DNA of 43,607 nt from JAJZQD01 sp021847735 (GTDB lineage Bacteria; Bacillota; Thermincolia; Thermincolales; UBA2595): positions 1 through 43,607 of the forward strand of contig DAHVYW010000079.1 in the NCBI GenBank assembly GCA_027324025.1, written 5' to 3'. Positions 8,647 through 15,760 of the stretch are shown here, one piece after another (positions within the stretch are counted from its first letter, which is position 1; each line of letters opens with the position of its first letter). The notes beneath the pieces are model-generated. The model was not told where the DNA came from and did not search any database. It saw nothing but the letters and a program-made list of their open reading frames with translations. The translations under genes and the position numbers were made by a program.

Positions 8647-9684
8647 TTACGGCAAAAATATTACTTTACTAAAGAAAAAGTCTTTATCTAAAAACTTTTT
8701 GAATGTTTCCGGGGCATTTGCCAAATTCAGTTTATGGCTGATTATAGGCTCTGTACGAAGTTTTTGCTGGGCCATCAATTCCAAGCTATAGGTCCATTCC
8801 CGGCCAGGAAAAGGATTTGAAAAAGAATTCCATGAACCTTTTACTTCCAACTCCCGCCTTAAAAGATAGTCCGCCGCTGATTTGCTAAGTTCTAACTTAT
8901 CGTGACTGATTCCTAAGATTACGACCCGGCCTAGCTTCCCTGCTGAACATACCGATTGGTTCTGAACAACCGACAATCCGGCAGTCTCCAAAACTAAATT
9001 GGCACCGGCTTGTCCGGTGAGTTCGAAAATCCTCTCTACCGGATCAACTTCTAAAGCATTAATAACCTCATCAGCACCCAGATCTCTGGCTATATTTAGC
9101 TTTTGCTCTTTCACGTCAATAGCTATAACCATACCGGCGCCAAGGATTTTGGCAAACTGTATCGCAAAAAGGCCAATCGGGCCGCAACCGTAAATTGCCA
9201 CTGTATCACCGGGATTAATTTCGCCTTTCCAAATTCCATGTATGGCGTTAGCAGCCGGATCAACCATAGCCCCTGCTTCAAAAGGCACATTGTCGGGCAA
9301 AGGCAGCAAATTCTTCTCAGGAACAGTGACATATTCGGCCATTGCGCCATCCCGGCGGGAACCGAAATAGCTGTAATCCTCACATAAAGAATAATGCCCT
9401 GTCCGGCACCATTGGCAGTGATTGCAGGGAATCAAGGGCGGGACAACAACCCTGTCGCCCACTTGCCAATTACCGACCTGATTCACTTTCACTATCTCCC
9501 CGCTAAATTCATGACCGATTGTTAAGTTAGGATGATAGGCCCCGTAAAAATTTACCCGGGGTATATCTGAACCGCAAACCCCAACCGCTTTTACTTTAAC
9601 TAACACACAGCCTGGCTCCAATTCCGGAATGTCGACCTCTTCCACTCGTAAATCCCCGGCCTCGTACAATTTTACAGCTTTCAT
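8647..9684 (-). CDS. Zinc-dependent MDR dehydrogenase, galactitol-1-phosphate dehydrogenase-like
   Basis: The 345-residue medium-chain dehydrogenase has a catalytic-zinc site (GVCGSD, then GHEFSGEI), a four-cysteine structural-zinc lobe (PCNHCQWCRTGHYSLC) and a Rossmann motif (AIYGCGPIGLFAIQFA). The C-terminal segment VKGSWNSFSNPFPGREW is characteristic of GatD-like polyol-phosphate dehydrogenases, which oxidise a sugar-alcohol carbon to a ketone with NAD. AGGAGA precedes the ATG. It lies between the regulator and the kinase, so it probably acts on the same imported polyol or its phosphate. The precise substrate is an inference. Confidence 0.85.
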   Translation of the reverse strand: MKAVKLYEAGDLRVEEVDIPELEPGCVLVKVKAVGVCGSDIPRVNFYGAYHPNLTIGHEFSGEIVKVNQVGNWQVGDRVVVPPLIPCNHCQWCRTGHYSLCEDYSYFGSRRDGAMAEYVTVPEKNLLPLPDNVPFEAGAMVDPAANAIHGIWKGEINPGDTVAIYGCGPIGLFAIQFAKILGAGMVIAIDVKEQKLNIARDLGADEVINALEVDPVERIFELTGQAGANLVLETAGLSVVQNQSVCSAGKLGRVVILGISHDKLELSKSAADYLLRRELEVKGSWNSFSNPFPGREWTYSLELMAQQKLRTEPIISHKLNLANAPETFKKFLDKDFFFSKVIFLP

Positions 9685-9717
9685 TTCTTTATCTCCTCTT
9701 AGCCAAATGTAGTAATT

Positions 9718-10638
9718 TTATAGAAGGCTCAGGCATTTCCTGGCCGCACATTCGTCAATAAAAAGGGTGTTGACATACCCTCCCCTTAAAGCGCCTAAAA
9801 TAGCCTCCGCCTTTTCCTCACCGTTTGCAACGGCAATGGAATAATCTTTGACGGCCAGTTCCTCCAGGGATATTCCCACAGTCCGATTATACAGTTCGGT
9901 ATCCGCTATGCTGCCGTCAATTTTGAAGTAACGGGAGCATATATCTCCCACAGCACCTTTGTTAAGCAAGTCTTCATATTCACCTTGGCAAAAATAACCC
10001 GCTTTCACCAGGATTGATTCATTAGAAGCGCGCCCAATACCAAACAAGGCTATTCGAGCTTGGCGAGCCAAATCTAAAGTTTGTTTCACATTGGAATCAG
10101 CAGCAATAGCAGCTGCCAGATCGACACTATCCACGATAGCAGGAACCGGCAGCATATAAGGGACCGCATTAAATGCCTGGACAAAACCCTCCACTATAGC
10201 CCCGGATTGCGTGGACAGGTAGTTTTTTGCTACCCCTCCGTTTAGCTGAACCACAGTAATCCGTTGTTTGGGAATTATCCCCATATTGTGTGTTACATAC
10301 GGCAAAGTAGTACCCCAGGAAACCCCAATAATCTCACCGTCAGTAATAATTTCCTTTAAAAAACCCGCAACTGCGATACCAAGGTCGTTACGGACAGCAT
10401 CCGGGTGATCAATAATCATAGGAACAACGAATACTTTTTTCAGATTAAAGTGTGCTTTTAGACTTTCTTCCAAATCGCGAACCGGTTGGAGAGGGTATAC
10501 AACCTTTATTTGGATGATTCCCTCCTTGTATGCTTTATCCAATATCCGGCTCACACTGGAACGAGATATTCCCTCTTTTTCGGCAATTACTTCCTGTATG
10601 TACCCAAACTCATAATACATCCTGGCAACACGGACCAT
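9718..10638 (-). CDS. SorC/DeoR-type sugar-responsive transcriptional regulator
   Basis: The 306-residue protein has an N-terminal helix-turn-helix (YIQEVIAEKEGISRSSVSRIL) and a C-terminal sugar-phosphate isomerase-like effector domain with GVSWGTTLPYV and the family GIGRA motif. It probably represses the downstream sugar operon until a phosphorylated sugar binds, as Bacillus DeoR does for deoC. The annotated ATG has its best ribosome site (AAGGGG) about 20 bases upstream, whereas SorC proteins usually begin with an acidic stretch and IRQMVRVARLYY. Extending in frame gives DIIDIRQMVRV, so a non-canonical ATT start near 10656 is plausible. Confidence 0.88.
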   Translation of the reverse strand: MVRVARMYYEFGYIQEVIAEKEGISRSSVSRILDKAYKEGIIQIKVVYPLQPVRDLEESLKAHFNLKKVFVVPMIIDHPDAVRNDLGIAVAGFLKEIITDGEIIGVSWGTTLPYVTHNMGIIPKQRITVVQLNGGVAKNYLSTQSGAIVEGFVQAFNAVPYMLPVPAIVDSVDLAAAIAADSNVKQTLDLARQARIALFGIGRASNESILVKAGYFCQGEYEDLLNKGAVGDICSRYFKIDGSIADTELYNRTVGISLEELAVKDYSIAVANGEEKAEAILGALRGGYVNTLFIDECAARKCLSLL

Positions 10639-10696
10639 TTGTCTGATGTCTATAATATCATCCCCTTACCCGGTATCTGCAATTTTGTGCAGTCGA

Positions 10697-10712
10697 GTGA
10701 AATTTTTTTCAC
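10697..10712. promoter_or_regulatory. Candidate operator palindrome upstream of the SorC regulator
   Basis: GTGAAATTTTTTTCAC is a 6-bp-arm palindrome about 40-60 bases upstream of the likely regulator start. Its position suits autoregulation by the SorC-type protein. This is inference from symmetry and location only. Confidence 0.3.
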
Positions 10713-10852
10713 CGATAGGTAGATTAATTCTATATGTTTTAGAACATTCCTGCCGCCTTTTAAAAAAATGTCGAAAAAAATTAAATTTTTTAAGTCACCG
10801 TGGCGGGTACTTAGGCCAGGCCGTTAATTAAGAAAATACGTCCCACGTTTAC

Positions 10853-10904
10853 CTTGGCCTTTTCCACAAATGTGGAAAAGATATACTTTCTTGGTAGTAT
10901 AAAA
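10853..10904. repeat. Two-hairpin repeat, short form
   Basis: CTTTTCCAC and GTGGAAAAG form a near-perfect palindrome followed by GATATACTTTC and an ATACT/AGTAT pair. The same sequence, with about 57 extra bases in the first loop, recurs at 22307-22412. It directly follows the stop of the nucleotidyltransferase-like gene, so it may also act as its terminator. Confidence 0.6.
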
Positions 10905-11279
10905 TTAATGGGTTACCATCAAAGTCCTTGCCCATTCAGCGGAATTCAAATCTTTCCCGTGTTCTGCTTCCTGAACACGGTTTAGAATGAGGTCTTCAAT
11001 ACCGATGAAGTATGCTTGTTTCCCTTTATATTCTACCGGCTGCACTTTATCCATCGTGCCGACCAGTATATTCATGTCGTCATTGATTATTCCTACGAAA
11101 TCAATGTCCATGGTGGCGTATTGGCCTAAAGTGTAAAATTCAACGGCGGCTCCGCCGACCACGATGGGAATGATACCTAGAGGCTCCAAAGCCATCGTGA
11201 TAATACCTGCAGCAGCAACTTGTCTCTCAACCCTATCCTTGATGTTGATACATTCTAAAAGATCGTCTCTTAAACTCAT
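10905..11279 (-). pseudogene. AbiEii-like nucleotidyltransferase-fold protein, probably internally deleted
   Basis: The 124-residue frame keeps the nucleotidyltransferase core (VVGGAAVEFYTLG followed by MDIDFVG, the GG and DxD elements), like antitoxin/toxin-associated or DUF6036-type proteins. It then jumps from MNILVGTMDKV straight to QPVEYKGKQAYFIGIEDLI and ends LNSAEWARTLM. Intact relatives are longer, so a deletion of the middle is likely. Its ATG overlaps (ATGA) the stop of an upstream reading frame, which is itself broken (11280-11550), implying a former two-gene operon, possibly a toxin-antitoxin pair. A short functional protein cannot be excluded. Confidence 0.55.
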
Positions 11280-11550
11280 TTAAGGATAAATCCTTTCGGC
11301 GATTTCCTGACAAGCCTTCCTGTCTTGTACGCTTTCTGCACCAGTTCAGCAGTGGCGATAGAAATACCGATGCTTTCCTCGATGCTGCGGGGCTTCTTTT
11401 AACAGCATGTATGGAGCCTGCTCAGCGCCGGGTGAATATAACGGCAGTACGTCAAGGTTTTTACAGCTTATTATTTTCCCCGTTTATAATTCTGCCAGCC
11501 TGGATACTAACATTTCCTTCAACCGCAGAACCCCGCCGCGGCTGATTTCA
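11280..11550 (-). pseudogene. Remnant of a small gene coupled to the nucleotidyltransferase
   Basis: Fragments in two or three frames read naturally but are separated by stops and shifts: MDEISRGGVLRLKEMLVSRL, then LDVLPLYSPGAEQAPYMLL, then SIEESIGISIATAELVQ and GRLVRKSPKGFILK, ending in a TGA that overlaps the next gene's ATG. Together they look like one former protein of about 90 residues, now disrupted by indels. The start overlaps the end of the HIRAN gene. The family was not recognised. Confidence 0.45.
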
Positions 11551-12066
11551 TCCATTTTCCGGTGCAGCAGCCTGGACAACAGGATGGTTTCCGGCAGGAC
11601 ATTTTCCTTTGGACATGGCCTTAAATTTCTCAATTACTTCGGCGATGGTTGACGCGGAATATTTGTCACACTCGTTGAAAAATGCCGCCACCATGTTGTG
11701 AACGACCTGTTTGGCATTGTCGGCAAAGGGCGGTTTGGTTATCCTGCGGCCGGTGGGAGTCAGGTAAACGTCTACTTCAACAGGCACTTCCTGTTTATCC
11801 GGTTCGTCAAGGGCAGACCCCTTTAAATAGATGAGCCCCTCATCAATTAACGGGGCCAGAAAAGCCGAATACCTCCTGGGGATATGGCCCACCGTGCGGC
11901 AGTTGGAGTTTTGGGCCTCGATGGCATTTTGGTCGAATTCGTTATGCGGGCTGCGTTCAAAAAAGACCTCCTCATTGGCTTTGACAGTATCCTCGTAATA
12001 CTGGGCGCCGACGATTTTGGTTTTGAGCTTACCCAAAAGGGTAAGCTTGGGTACTGCTTTGTTCAA
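11548..12066 (-). CDS. HIRAN-domain protein
   Basis: The 172-residue protein has a HIRAN domain at about residues 15-80: TKIVGAQYYEDTV, ERSPHNEFDQNAIEA and VGHIPRRYSAFLAPLIDEG carry the family pattern. HIRAN domains bind 3' single-stranded DNA ends at stalled forks or damage, as in Rad5/HLTF, and free-standing bacterial versions are usually near DNA repair or defence genes. The second half (ITKPPFADNAKQVVHNMVAA and onward) is unrecognised. The start is TTG at 12066 with GGGGAGG upstream. A conserved upstream element shared with the YhaM-like gene lies at 12099-12138, suggesting shared regulation. A DNA-damage or defence role is inferred from family and neighbours. Confidence 0.8.
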   Translation of the reverse strand: MNKAVPKLTLLGKLKTKIVGAQYYEDTVKANEEVFFERSPHNEFDQNAIEAQNSNCRTVGHIPRRYSAFLAPLIDEGLIYLKGSALDEPDKQEVPVEVDVYLTPTGRRITKPPFADNAKQVVHNMVAAFFNECDKYSASTIAEVIEKFKAMSKGKCPAGNHPVVQAAAPENG

Positions 12067-12098
12067 GAAAAAAACCTCCCCGAATTTTAGCTTCAGGG

Positions 12099-12138
12099 AG
12101 ATTATCGCAGGGTAAAGTGACAGGGGGTTGTCAGTTAT
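12099..12138 (-). promoter_or_regulatory. Conserved upstream element, copy 1 (before the HIRAN gene)
   Basis: On the minus strand this reads from CTGACAACC to GATAATCTCCCTGAAG, ending about 30 bases before the HIRAN start. Near-identical sequence occurs upstream of both YhaM-like copies (14150-14190 and 16758-16798). Conservation ahead of different genes argues for a promoter or regulatory site; it also marks the ends of a tandem duplication. Confidence 0.5.
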
Positions 12139-13073
12139 TGCATATTAACCGATAACCCTGTCTTATGCAGTTTGTCAGCCATATCTTTAATCAAATCAAC
12201 TTGCGTTATTTTTGCCCGCCATTCTTCGGGTATGCCCTGTTCGCCGTAGTAGGTGCCGGCTAATTGCCCGTATACAGCACCGGTGGTATCTGCATCATCC
12301 CCCAGGTTGACAGCTAAAAGCGCTCCTTCGGCAAAGGAGGAACTGTGGTGAAATGCCCATAATGCGGCTTCCAGTGACCGGACCACATAACCGGTGCCCT
12401 GGATCAGCGGCGGGTTATTTCGCTTAAAGGACCCTGCTGCTATTTCGGCTATCCTGGGGTGTAACGGGTCGTCTTCCCAGAGTCCCTGGACCGGCGTAAA
12501 GTGGTCAGCCAAGAGGTCGGCCTTGGTCACCCCGCTTACAGCCCCGATAATCAGGGCTCCAAGATACCGGCAGGCATCGATCGCCGTGGGTGTACCGTGA
12601 GTTGTTAAGGAGCTTTTTCGGCAGTATTCAATGGCCTCACCGGGTTTTGCGGCATAAAACAAAGGCACCGGGGCCAGCCGCATAATTGACCCATTGCCGG
12701 CACTGTAGGGGTCGGTGGGACCGCAATAAGGTTCTCCCGTTTTTTCAAAGGTAAGCAGAGCCTCCCGAACCGTGTTCCCAATGTCAAAACACCGGCCTGT
12801 ACTGCTCAGGTGTCCGTCCCTGTACCAGGAACGATATCTCTTCATTTGATCCCGGGGGTCAAACCCCTTTGTTTCGATCAGGCTTTCGGCTAAACACAAA
12901 GCCATGGAGGTATCGTCTGTCCATTGCCCCGGCAAAAGGTTAAAGGACCCGCCGCCCAGCATATCAGTAAGCGGTTCAAAAGATCCCGGCGGACAAAACT
13001 CCAGGGTAACCCCCAGGGCATCTCCTGCCGCCAGCCCCAATAAGCTTCCACGATATCGTTCGATGGTTTGCAT
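12135..13073 (-). CDS. ADP-ribosylglycohydrolase (DraG/ARH family)
   Basis: The roughly 312-residue protein removes ADP-ribose from a modified target using a dinuclear Mg/Mn centre. GSLLGLAAGDALGVTLEF, GQWTDDTSMALCLAESL (metal-binding TDDT), a central GNGSIMRLAP and C-terminal NLGDDADTTGAVYGQLAG (metal-binding DDADT) are all present, and the length is normal. A TTG-started frame begins at 13088, but GGAG lies nine bases before the ATG at 13073, so that start is preferred. A truncated second copy of the 5' end lies at 14790-14945 as part of a tandem duplication. The target is unknown; relatives act in nitrogenase control and in defence against ADP-ribosylating toxins. Confidence 0.9.
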   Translation of the reverse strand: MQTIERYRGSLLGLAAGDALGVTLEFCPPGSFEPLTDMLGGGSFNLLPGQWTDDTSMALCLAESLIETKGFDPRDQMKRYRSWYRDGHLSSTGRCFDIGNTVREALLTFEKTGEPYCGPTDPYSAGNGSIMRLAPVPLFYAAKPGEAIEYCRKSSLTTHGTPTAIDACRYLGALIIGAVSGVTKADLLADHFTPVQGLWEDDPLHPRIAEIAAGSFKRNNPPLIQGTGYVVRSLEAALWAFHHSSSFAEGALLAVNLGDDADTTGAVYGQLAGTYYGEQGIPEEWRAKITQVDLIKDMADKLHKTGLSVNMQ

Positions 13074-13140
13074 GTAACCACACTCCAAATTAAATATTGT
13101 ACCATTTACCGGCCTGATTTTAGGCCACTAAAAAGAAAGG

Positions 13141-13172
13141 CAAACCACAGAGGGCACAGAGGACACAGAGAA
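13141..13172. repeat. Short CACAGAGG-type tandem repeat
   Basis: Degenerate tandem copies of ACCACAGAGG/GCACAGAGG/ACACAGAG lie in the gap before the ADP-ribosylglycohydrolase. Related sequence is found at about 15014-15045 in the duplicated block and at 15135-15160. Similar low-complexity tracts are scattered through many anaerobe genomes; no function is evident. Confidence 0.5.
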
Positions 13173-13190
13173 AACTAAAAACAAAAAACT

Positions 13191-13305
13191 AGTGAACTCG
13201 TTCAGCTAAAGCTGAACATCGAAACTTCAGTGGGGGACTCTACCCCCACTGAAGCAGAAAAGTGGAAACTCCACCTAATAGAAGGTGGAGTCTTGGAATT
13301 GGGAT
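13191..13305. repeat. 115-bp triple-hairpin repeat, copy 2
   Basis: Identical to the copies at 1047-1161 and 14025-14139, with the same three stem-loops. It lies about 20 bp before the LexA-type promoter of the first coiled-coil gene. The flanking sequence differs from that of the other copies, so the repeat ends are defined by loss of identity. Confidence 0.85.
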
Positions 13306-13324
13306 AAAGGTGACGGCCTTTTAC

Positions 13325-13366
13325 CGAACGTTTGTTCTTGCTTTCCCACCCGATTTTTGCTATAAT
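13325..13366 (+). promoter_or_regulatory. LexA-box promoter of coiled-coil gene A
   Basis: CGAACGTTTGTTCT (13325-13338) fits the Gram-positive SOS box (CGAAC-N4-GTTC core) and abuts a -35 hexamer TTGCTT (13338-13343), a 17-bp spacer and a perfect -10 TATAAT (13361-13366). LexA bound here would block the -35. The same arrangement occurs at 15273 and 20465. Confidence 0.8.
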
Positions 13367-13434
13367 ATTTGTGAGAGCGGTTCCGGCCATCACTCACAAA
13401 GGCACCACGTATCATGTCATTCAGGAGGGTTACC

Positions 13435-13683
13435 ATGAACAACGAGCAATTCCAGGAATTTGTAGTCAAACACCTGATGAAATTGACAGAAAACACGTCA
13501 TCTATGGAAGGCAGATTGTCGTCTATAGAAGGCAGATTGTCATCTGTGGAAAGTACAGTTTTGCGTATCGAAACACGCATGGAGAATGAGATTATCGATA
13601 AAATCCAGGTACTCTTTGACGGCCACCTGCAGCATGACCGCAGGTTGGACCGGCTTGAGAAAGAGCTTGGCATAAACATATAA
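13435..13683 (+). CDS. Small SOS-regulated coiled-coil protein A
   Basis: The 82-residue protein is one of three paralogues here. It has an N-terminal FQEFVVKHLMKLTE segment, a run of seven-residue repeats (SSMEGRL, SSIEGRL, SSVEST) typical of a coiled coil, and a conserved C-terminal region (VLRIETRMENEIIDKIQ, LFDGHLQHDRRLDRLE). No enzyme motif, signal peptide or membrane segment is visible. AGGAGGG lies six bases before the ATG. The LexA-type promoter predicts induction by DNA damage. It is convergent with a decayed YhaM-like copy and ends in a terminator hairpin. Function unknown; a structural or adaptor role is possible. Confidence 0.8.
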   Translation: MNNEQFQEFVVKHLMKLTENTSSMEGRLSSIEGRLSSVESTVLRIETRMENEIIDKIQVLFDGHLQHDRRLDRLEKELGINI

Positions 13684-13696
13684 ACCCGATTTTTAG

Positions 13697-13721
13697 ACCG
13701 GCATACCAGCGCCGGTTTTTT
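13697..13721 (+). terminator. Terminator of coiled-coil gene A
   Basis: ACCGGC and GCCGGT arms are followed by TTTTTTG on the plus strand, about 14 bases after the stop. The hairpin sits between convergent genes. Confidence 0.75.
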
Positions 13722-13734
13722 GTTTGTCCCGGCA

Positions 13735-14024
13735 GCAGTCTCTACGGGCTTCCCCCGCCCACATATACATATCGCTCCAAACTCCGGTCCCATGGGGTCC
13801 ACTGCTCACCGGAGTGTTTTTCTTTGAGGGCACAAAACTTCCACATATCTGCTTCCAGGGCATCGGCGTAATGCACCAGGCAGGCCTCAAGAGTTTTGGG
13901 CCGTTAATTCAATATTAAGTGGGGTTAGGGGCAGGAAGTCCTCCGGAGTTACGGCAGCCTTATCAACCGGCTCGGACTGTACACAAAAAACATCCTCAAC
14001 GGTGTCACCGGCTGCCAGCCCGGA
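13735..14024 (-). pseudogene. Decayed copy of the YhaM-like OB/HD nuclease gene
   Basis: Three segments match the fuller copy at 15761-16710 in order, with the intervening parts missing: 13740-13905 matches its HD-domain 3' end (reads ACLVHYADALEADMWKFC and ends GGGSP); 13915-13975 matches the central segment near 16390-16445; 13976-14024 matches the 5' end near 16645-16690. So about two thirds of the gene has been deleted. A 115-bp repeat sits exactly at the former start codon. This is a non-functional remnant belonging to the tandem-duplicated block. Confidence 0.8.
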
Positions 14025-14139
14025 AGTGAACTCGTTCAGCTAAAGCTGAACATCGAAACTTCAGTGGGGGACTCTACCCCCACTGAAGCAGAAAAGTGGA
14101 AACTCCACCTAATAGAAGGTGGAGTCTTGGAATTGGGAT
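14025..14139. repeat. 115-bp triple-hairpin repeat, copy 3 (inserted in a YhaM-like gene start)
   Basis: Identical to copies 1 and 2. Its flanks, CCGGAA on the left and ATGAATTTTTCG on the right, are contiguous in the related uninterrupted copy (GGAAATGAATTTTCG, about 16690-16704). This gives an empty site, places the moving unit at about 113 bp (GTGAACTCG to AATTGGG) and shows no target-site duplication. That pattern fits IS200/IS605-like single-strand transposition better than classical DDE transposition. Confidence 0.85.
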
Positions 14140-14149
14140 GAATTTTTCG

Positions 14150-14190
14150 GGGAGATTATCGAATAGAGAAGTGACATGTGGTTGTCAGTT
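14150..14190 (-). promoter_or_regulatory. Conserved upstream element, copy 2
   Basis: Minus-strand sequence from CTGACAACCACATGTCACTT through GATAATCTCCCCGAAA, matching the elements at 12099-12138 and 16758-16798. Here it stands before the decayed YhaM-like copy and is separated from it by the inserted 115-bp repeat. Confidence 0.5.
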
Positions 14191-14274
14191 TAAAAACAAG
14201 TTTTTATAGAGATACTTCCTTTATTTCTTTTTCCTCCTTTATATCTCCATTCAGCACCAGTTCCGGCCATCCTA

Positions 14275-14709
14275 TTAATCATATCCATCACCCACTCGAT
14301 CTGAAGGTTCTTTATCTATTAATGCTTGAAATAGGCAATCTATCAGATAACTGGCAGCATCCTCCGGTGTCCCCATCTTCAAAAATTCCCTAGGGTCCAC
14401 CCACGTTGCAGTTGGGTCTCCTTCGTCTGGACCCTCCTTTGTAAGAAAGTCCATTGCTCTTTGCGGATTGCCCCCGATTCCCATTATTGATTGAATAAAT
14501 TCTAGCATGCCAGAGGACGTTCTGCGCCCCGTGGGGTCATGGAACTCCAAGATTCCGTTCGCAAGCGCCCATTCCATTAGTTGGTATATGTACAATCCTC
14601 CGTCCGGATCCGGTTTTTGATCGGTCATGAGTAGATATCTTTTGGCTACTTGGTTAATTGGCATCTTATTCAGTTTATCAATTTGCTCATAGGTCTTTAA
14701 CAGGTTCAT
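14275..14709 (-). CDS. Hypothetical protein, 144 residues
   Basis: I do not recognise this family. The protein is soluble, begins MNLLKTYEQIDKLNKMPI, contains a hydrophobic YIYQLMEWALANGILEF helix region, a glycine-rich centre (SIMGIGGNPQRAM) and an acidic end (DKEPSDRVGDGYD). GAGGTG lies eight bases before the ATG. The ATG lies within the end of a short upstream frame that reads naturally (RLVALGMNPDDFEVLTNEP) and looks like the tail of a former partner gene, cut off where the ADP-ribosylglycohydrolase fragment begins. It is the only gene between the two copies of the duplicated block, so it was probably inserted there. Confidence 0.6.
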   Translation of the reverse strand: MNLLKTYEQIDKLNKMPINQVAKRYLLMTDQKPDPDGGLYIYQLMEWALANGILEFHDPTGRRTSSGMLEFIQSIMGIGGNPQRAMDFLTKEGPDEGDPTATWVDPREFLKMGTPEDAASYLIDCLFQALIDKEPSDRVGDGYD

Positions 14710-14789
14710 TTGTTAACACCTCGAAATCATCTGGGTTCATCCCTAATGCTACCAGTCGTTTTGTCTTATTCGTTTGTCCATTAACACGG

Positions 14790-14945
14790 CAAAAGGTTAA
14801 AGGACCCGCCGCCCAGCATATCAGTAAGCGGTTCAAAAGACCCCGGCGGACAAAACTCCAGAGTAACCCAGGGCGTCCCCTGCCGCCAGCCCCAATAAGC
14901 TTCCACGGTATCGTTCGATGGTTTGCATGCAATCACACTCCCAAT
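14790..14945 (-). pseudogene. 5' fragment of an ADP-ribosylglycohydrolase gene
   Basis: Nearly identical to the first ~50 codons of the intact gene at 12135-13073 (MQTIERYRGSLLGLAAGDAL, then FCPPGSFEPLTDMLGGGSF), but with a 2-bp deletion after the GDAL codons and an abrupt end after NLLP. Upstream similarity to the intact copy continues to about 15045. It is the decayed half of the tandem duplication. Confidence 0.85.
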
Positions 14946-15272
14946 TAAATATTGTACCATATACCGGCGTGATTTTAGGCCCCTAAAATTATCAAGCCAA
15001 AGAAGGAAAACGCCACCGCAGAGGACGCCGAGGCGCAGAGAAAACCGGTTTTTGGCGTGCTCATTAGCACTCTCGCCCATTAACTGGTTGAGGCATTCTT
15101 TGATGGACGCTAATTAAACCAAAAGAATATGAGTACCACGAAGTCACAAAGGACACAAAGTTTAAGCTATTAAGAAGACCTGTCTTTATTAATCATGCTG
15201 CCTTTTTAGCTTGTGACAATAATGGAAAGCCCCGGCGAAAATTCCCACCATATATCTTCATCTCCACATTTT
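14946..15272. other. Intergenic duplicate region, no gene
   Basis: The left part (14946-15045) is a diverged copy of the sequence upstream of the intact ADP-ribosylglycohydrolase, including the TTAAATATTGTACCAT stretch and a CACAGAGG-like tract. The rest shows only degenerate short repeats (CACGAAGTCACAAAGGACAC) and no open frame with a ribosome binding site. Confidence 0.55.
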
Positions 15273-15314
15273 CGAACATATGTTCTTGCTTTCCTGCCCA
15301 ATTTCTGTTAAAAT
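15273..15314 (+). promoter_or_regulatory. LexA-box promoter of coiled-coil gene B
   Basis: CGAACATATGTTCT (15273-15286) matches the Bacillus-type SOS box in 13 of 14 positions of the palindrome CGAACATATGTTCG. It overlaps the -35 TTGCTT (15286-15291), followed by a 17-bp spacer and -10 TAAAAT (15309-15314). Confidence 0.85.
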
Positions 15315-15368
15315 AGTATTATCAAAAGAAAAATATCCGGGGAAAAAACCTGTGGAGGAATAAGACCC

Positions 15369-15701
15369 ATGAAACAGAAAGAGTTTCAGGAATTTGTTAT
15401 TAATCATCTGAAGAACCAATCTGAAGATATTAAATCACTCAAAGGCGATGTCTCATCACTCAAAGGCGATGTTTCATCACTCAACATCAGGGTCACAGAA
15501 CAAGAAAAATTTCAGGAATTTGCAACTAAACACCTGATGACATTGTCGGAACGGGTACCCTTAATAGAAAGCACCGTGCTGCGAATTGAAACCCGTATAG
15601 AACATGAGATTATCGACAAAATCCGGGTACTCTTTGACGGCCACCTGCAGCATGACCACAGGTTGGATCGGATTGAGAAAAAGCTTGGCATAAACATATA
15701 A
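15369..15701 (+). CDS. Small SOS-regulated coiled-coil protein B
   Basis: This 110-residue paralogue of the proteins at 13435 and 20576 has two FQEF modules (KEFQEFVINHLKNQSE and EKFQEFATKHLMTLSE) flanking heptads (LKGDVSS repeated twice, then LNIRVTE), and the shared C-terminus (VLRIETRIEHEIIDKIRVLF, DRIEKKLGINI). The second FQEF module suggests internal duplication. GGAGG lies upstream of the ATG. No catalytic residues are recognisable. It lies in the duplicated block, convergent with the YhaM-like gene, and shares its terminator region. SOS induction is predicted from the promoter; function unknown. Confidence 0.8.
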   Translation: MKQKEFQEFVINHLKNQSEDIKSLKGDVSSLKGDVSSLNIRVTEQEKFQEFATKHLMTLSERVPLIESTVLRIETRIEHEIIDKIRVLFDGHLQHDHRLDRIEKKLGINI

Positions 15702-15714
15702 ACCCGATTTTTAG

Positions 15715-15740
15715 ACCGGCACACCAGTTGCCGGTTTTTT
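15715..15740 (+). terminator. Terminator of coiled-coil gene B
   Basis: ACCGGC/GCCGGT arms with a TTTTTTG run, the same hairpin as after gene A with a slightly changed loop. Confidence 0.75.
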
Positions 15741-15760
15741 GTTTGTCCCGCCATCAGTCT

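Noticed and set aside
7082..10638. An lsr (autoinducer-2) operon
   Set aside because: Regulator, kinase and ABC types fit, but LsrF and LsrG are missing and a GatD-like dehydrogenase and DeoC are present instead.
13275..13802. A minus-strand protein over the first coiled-coil gene
   Set aside because: It is the antisense shadow of the coiled-coil gene and the YhaM remnant, with no ribosome site and unnatural composition.
1047..14139. The 115-bp repeats as a CRISPR array or leader
   Set aside because: Copies are kilobases apart, longer than CRISPR repeats, have three internal hairpins, and no cas gene is present.
14687..15080. Minus-strand proteins around the second hydrolase copy
   Set aside because: They read partly out of frame through a frameshifted ADP-ribosylglycohydrolase stub; only the short tail before 14709 looks natural.
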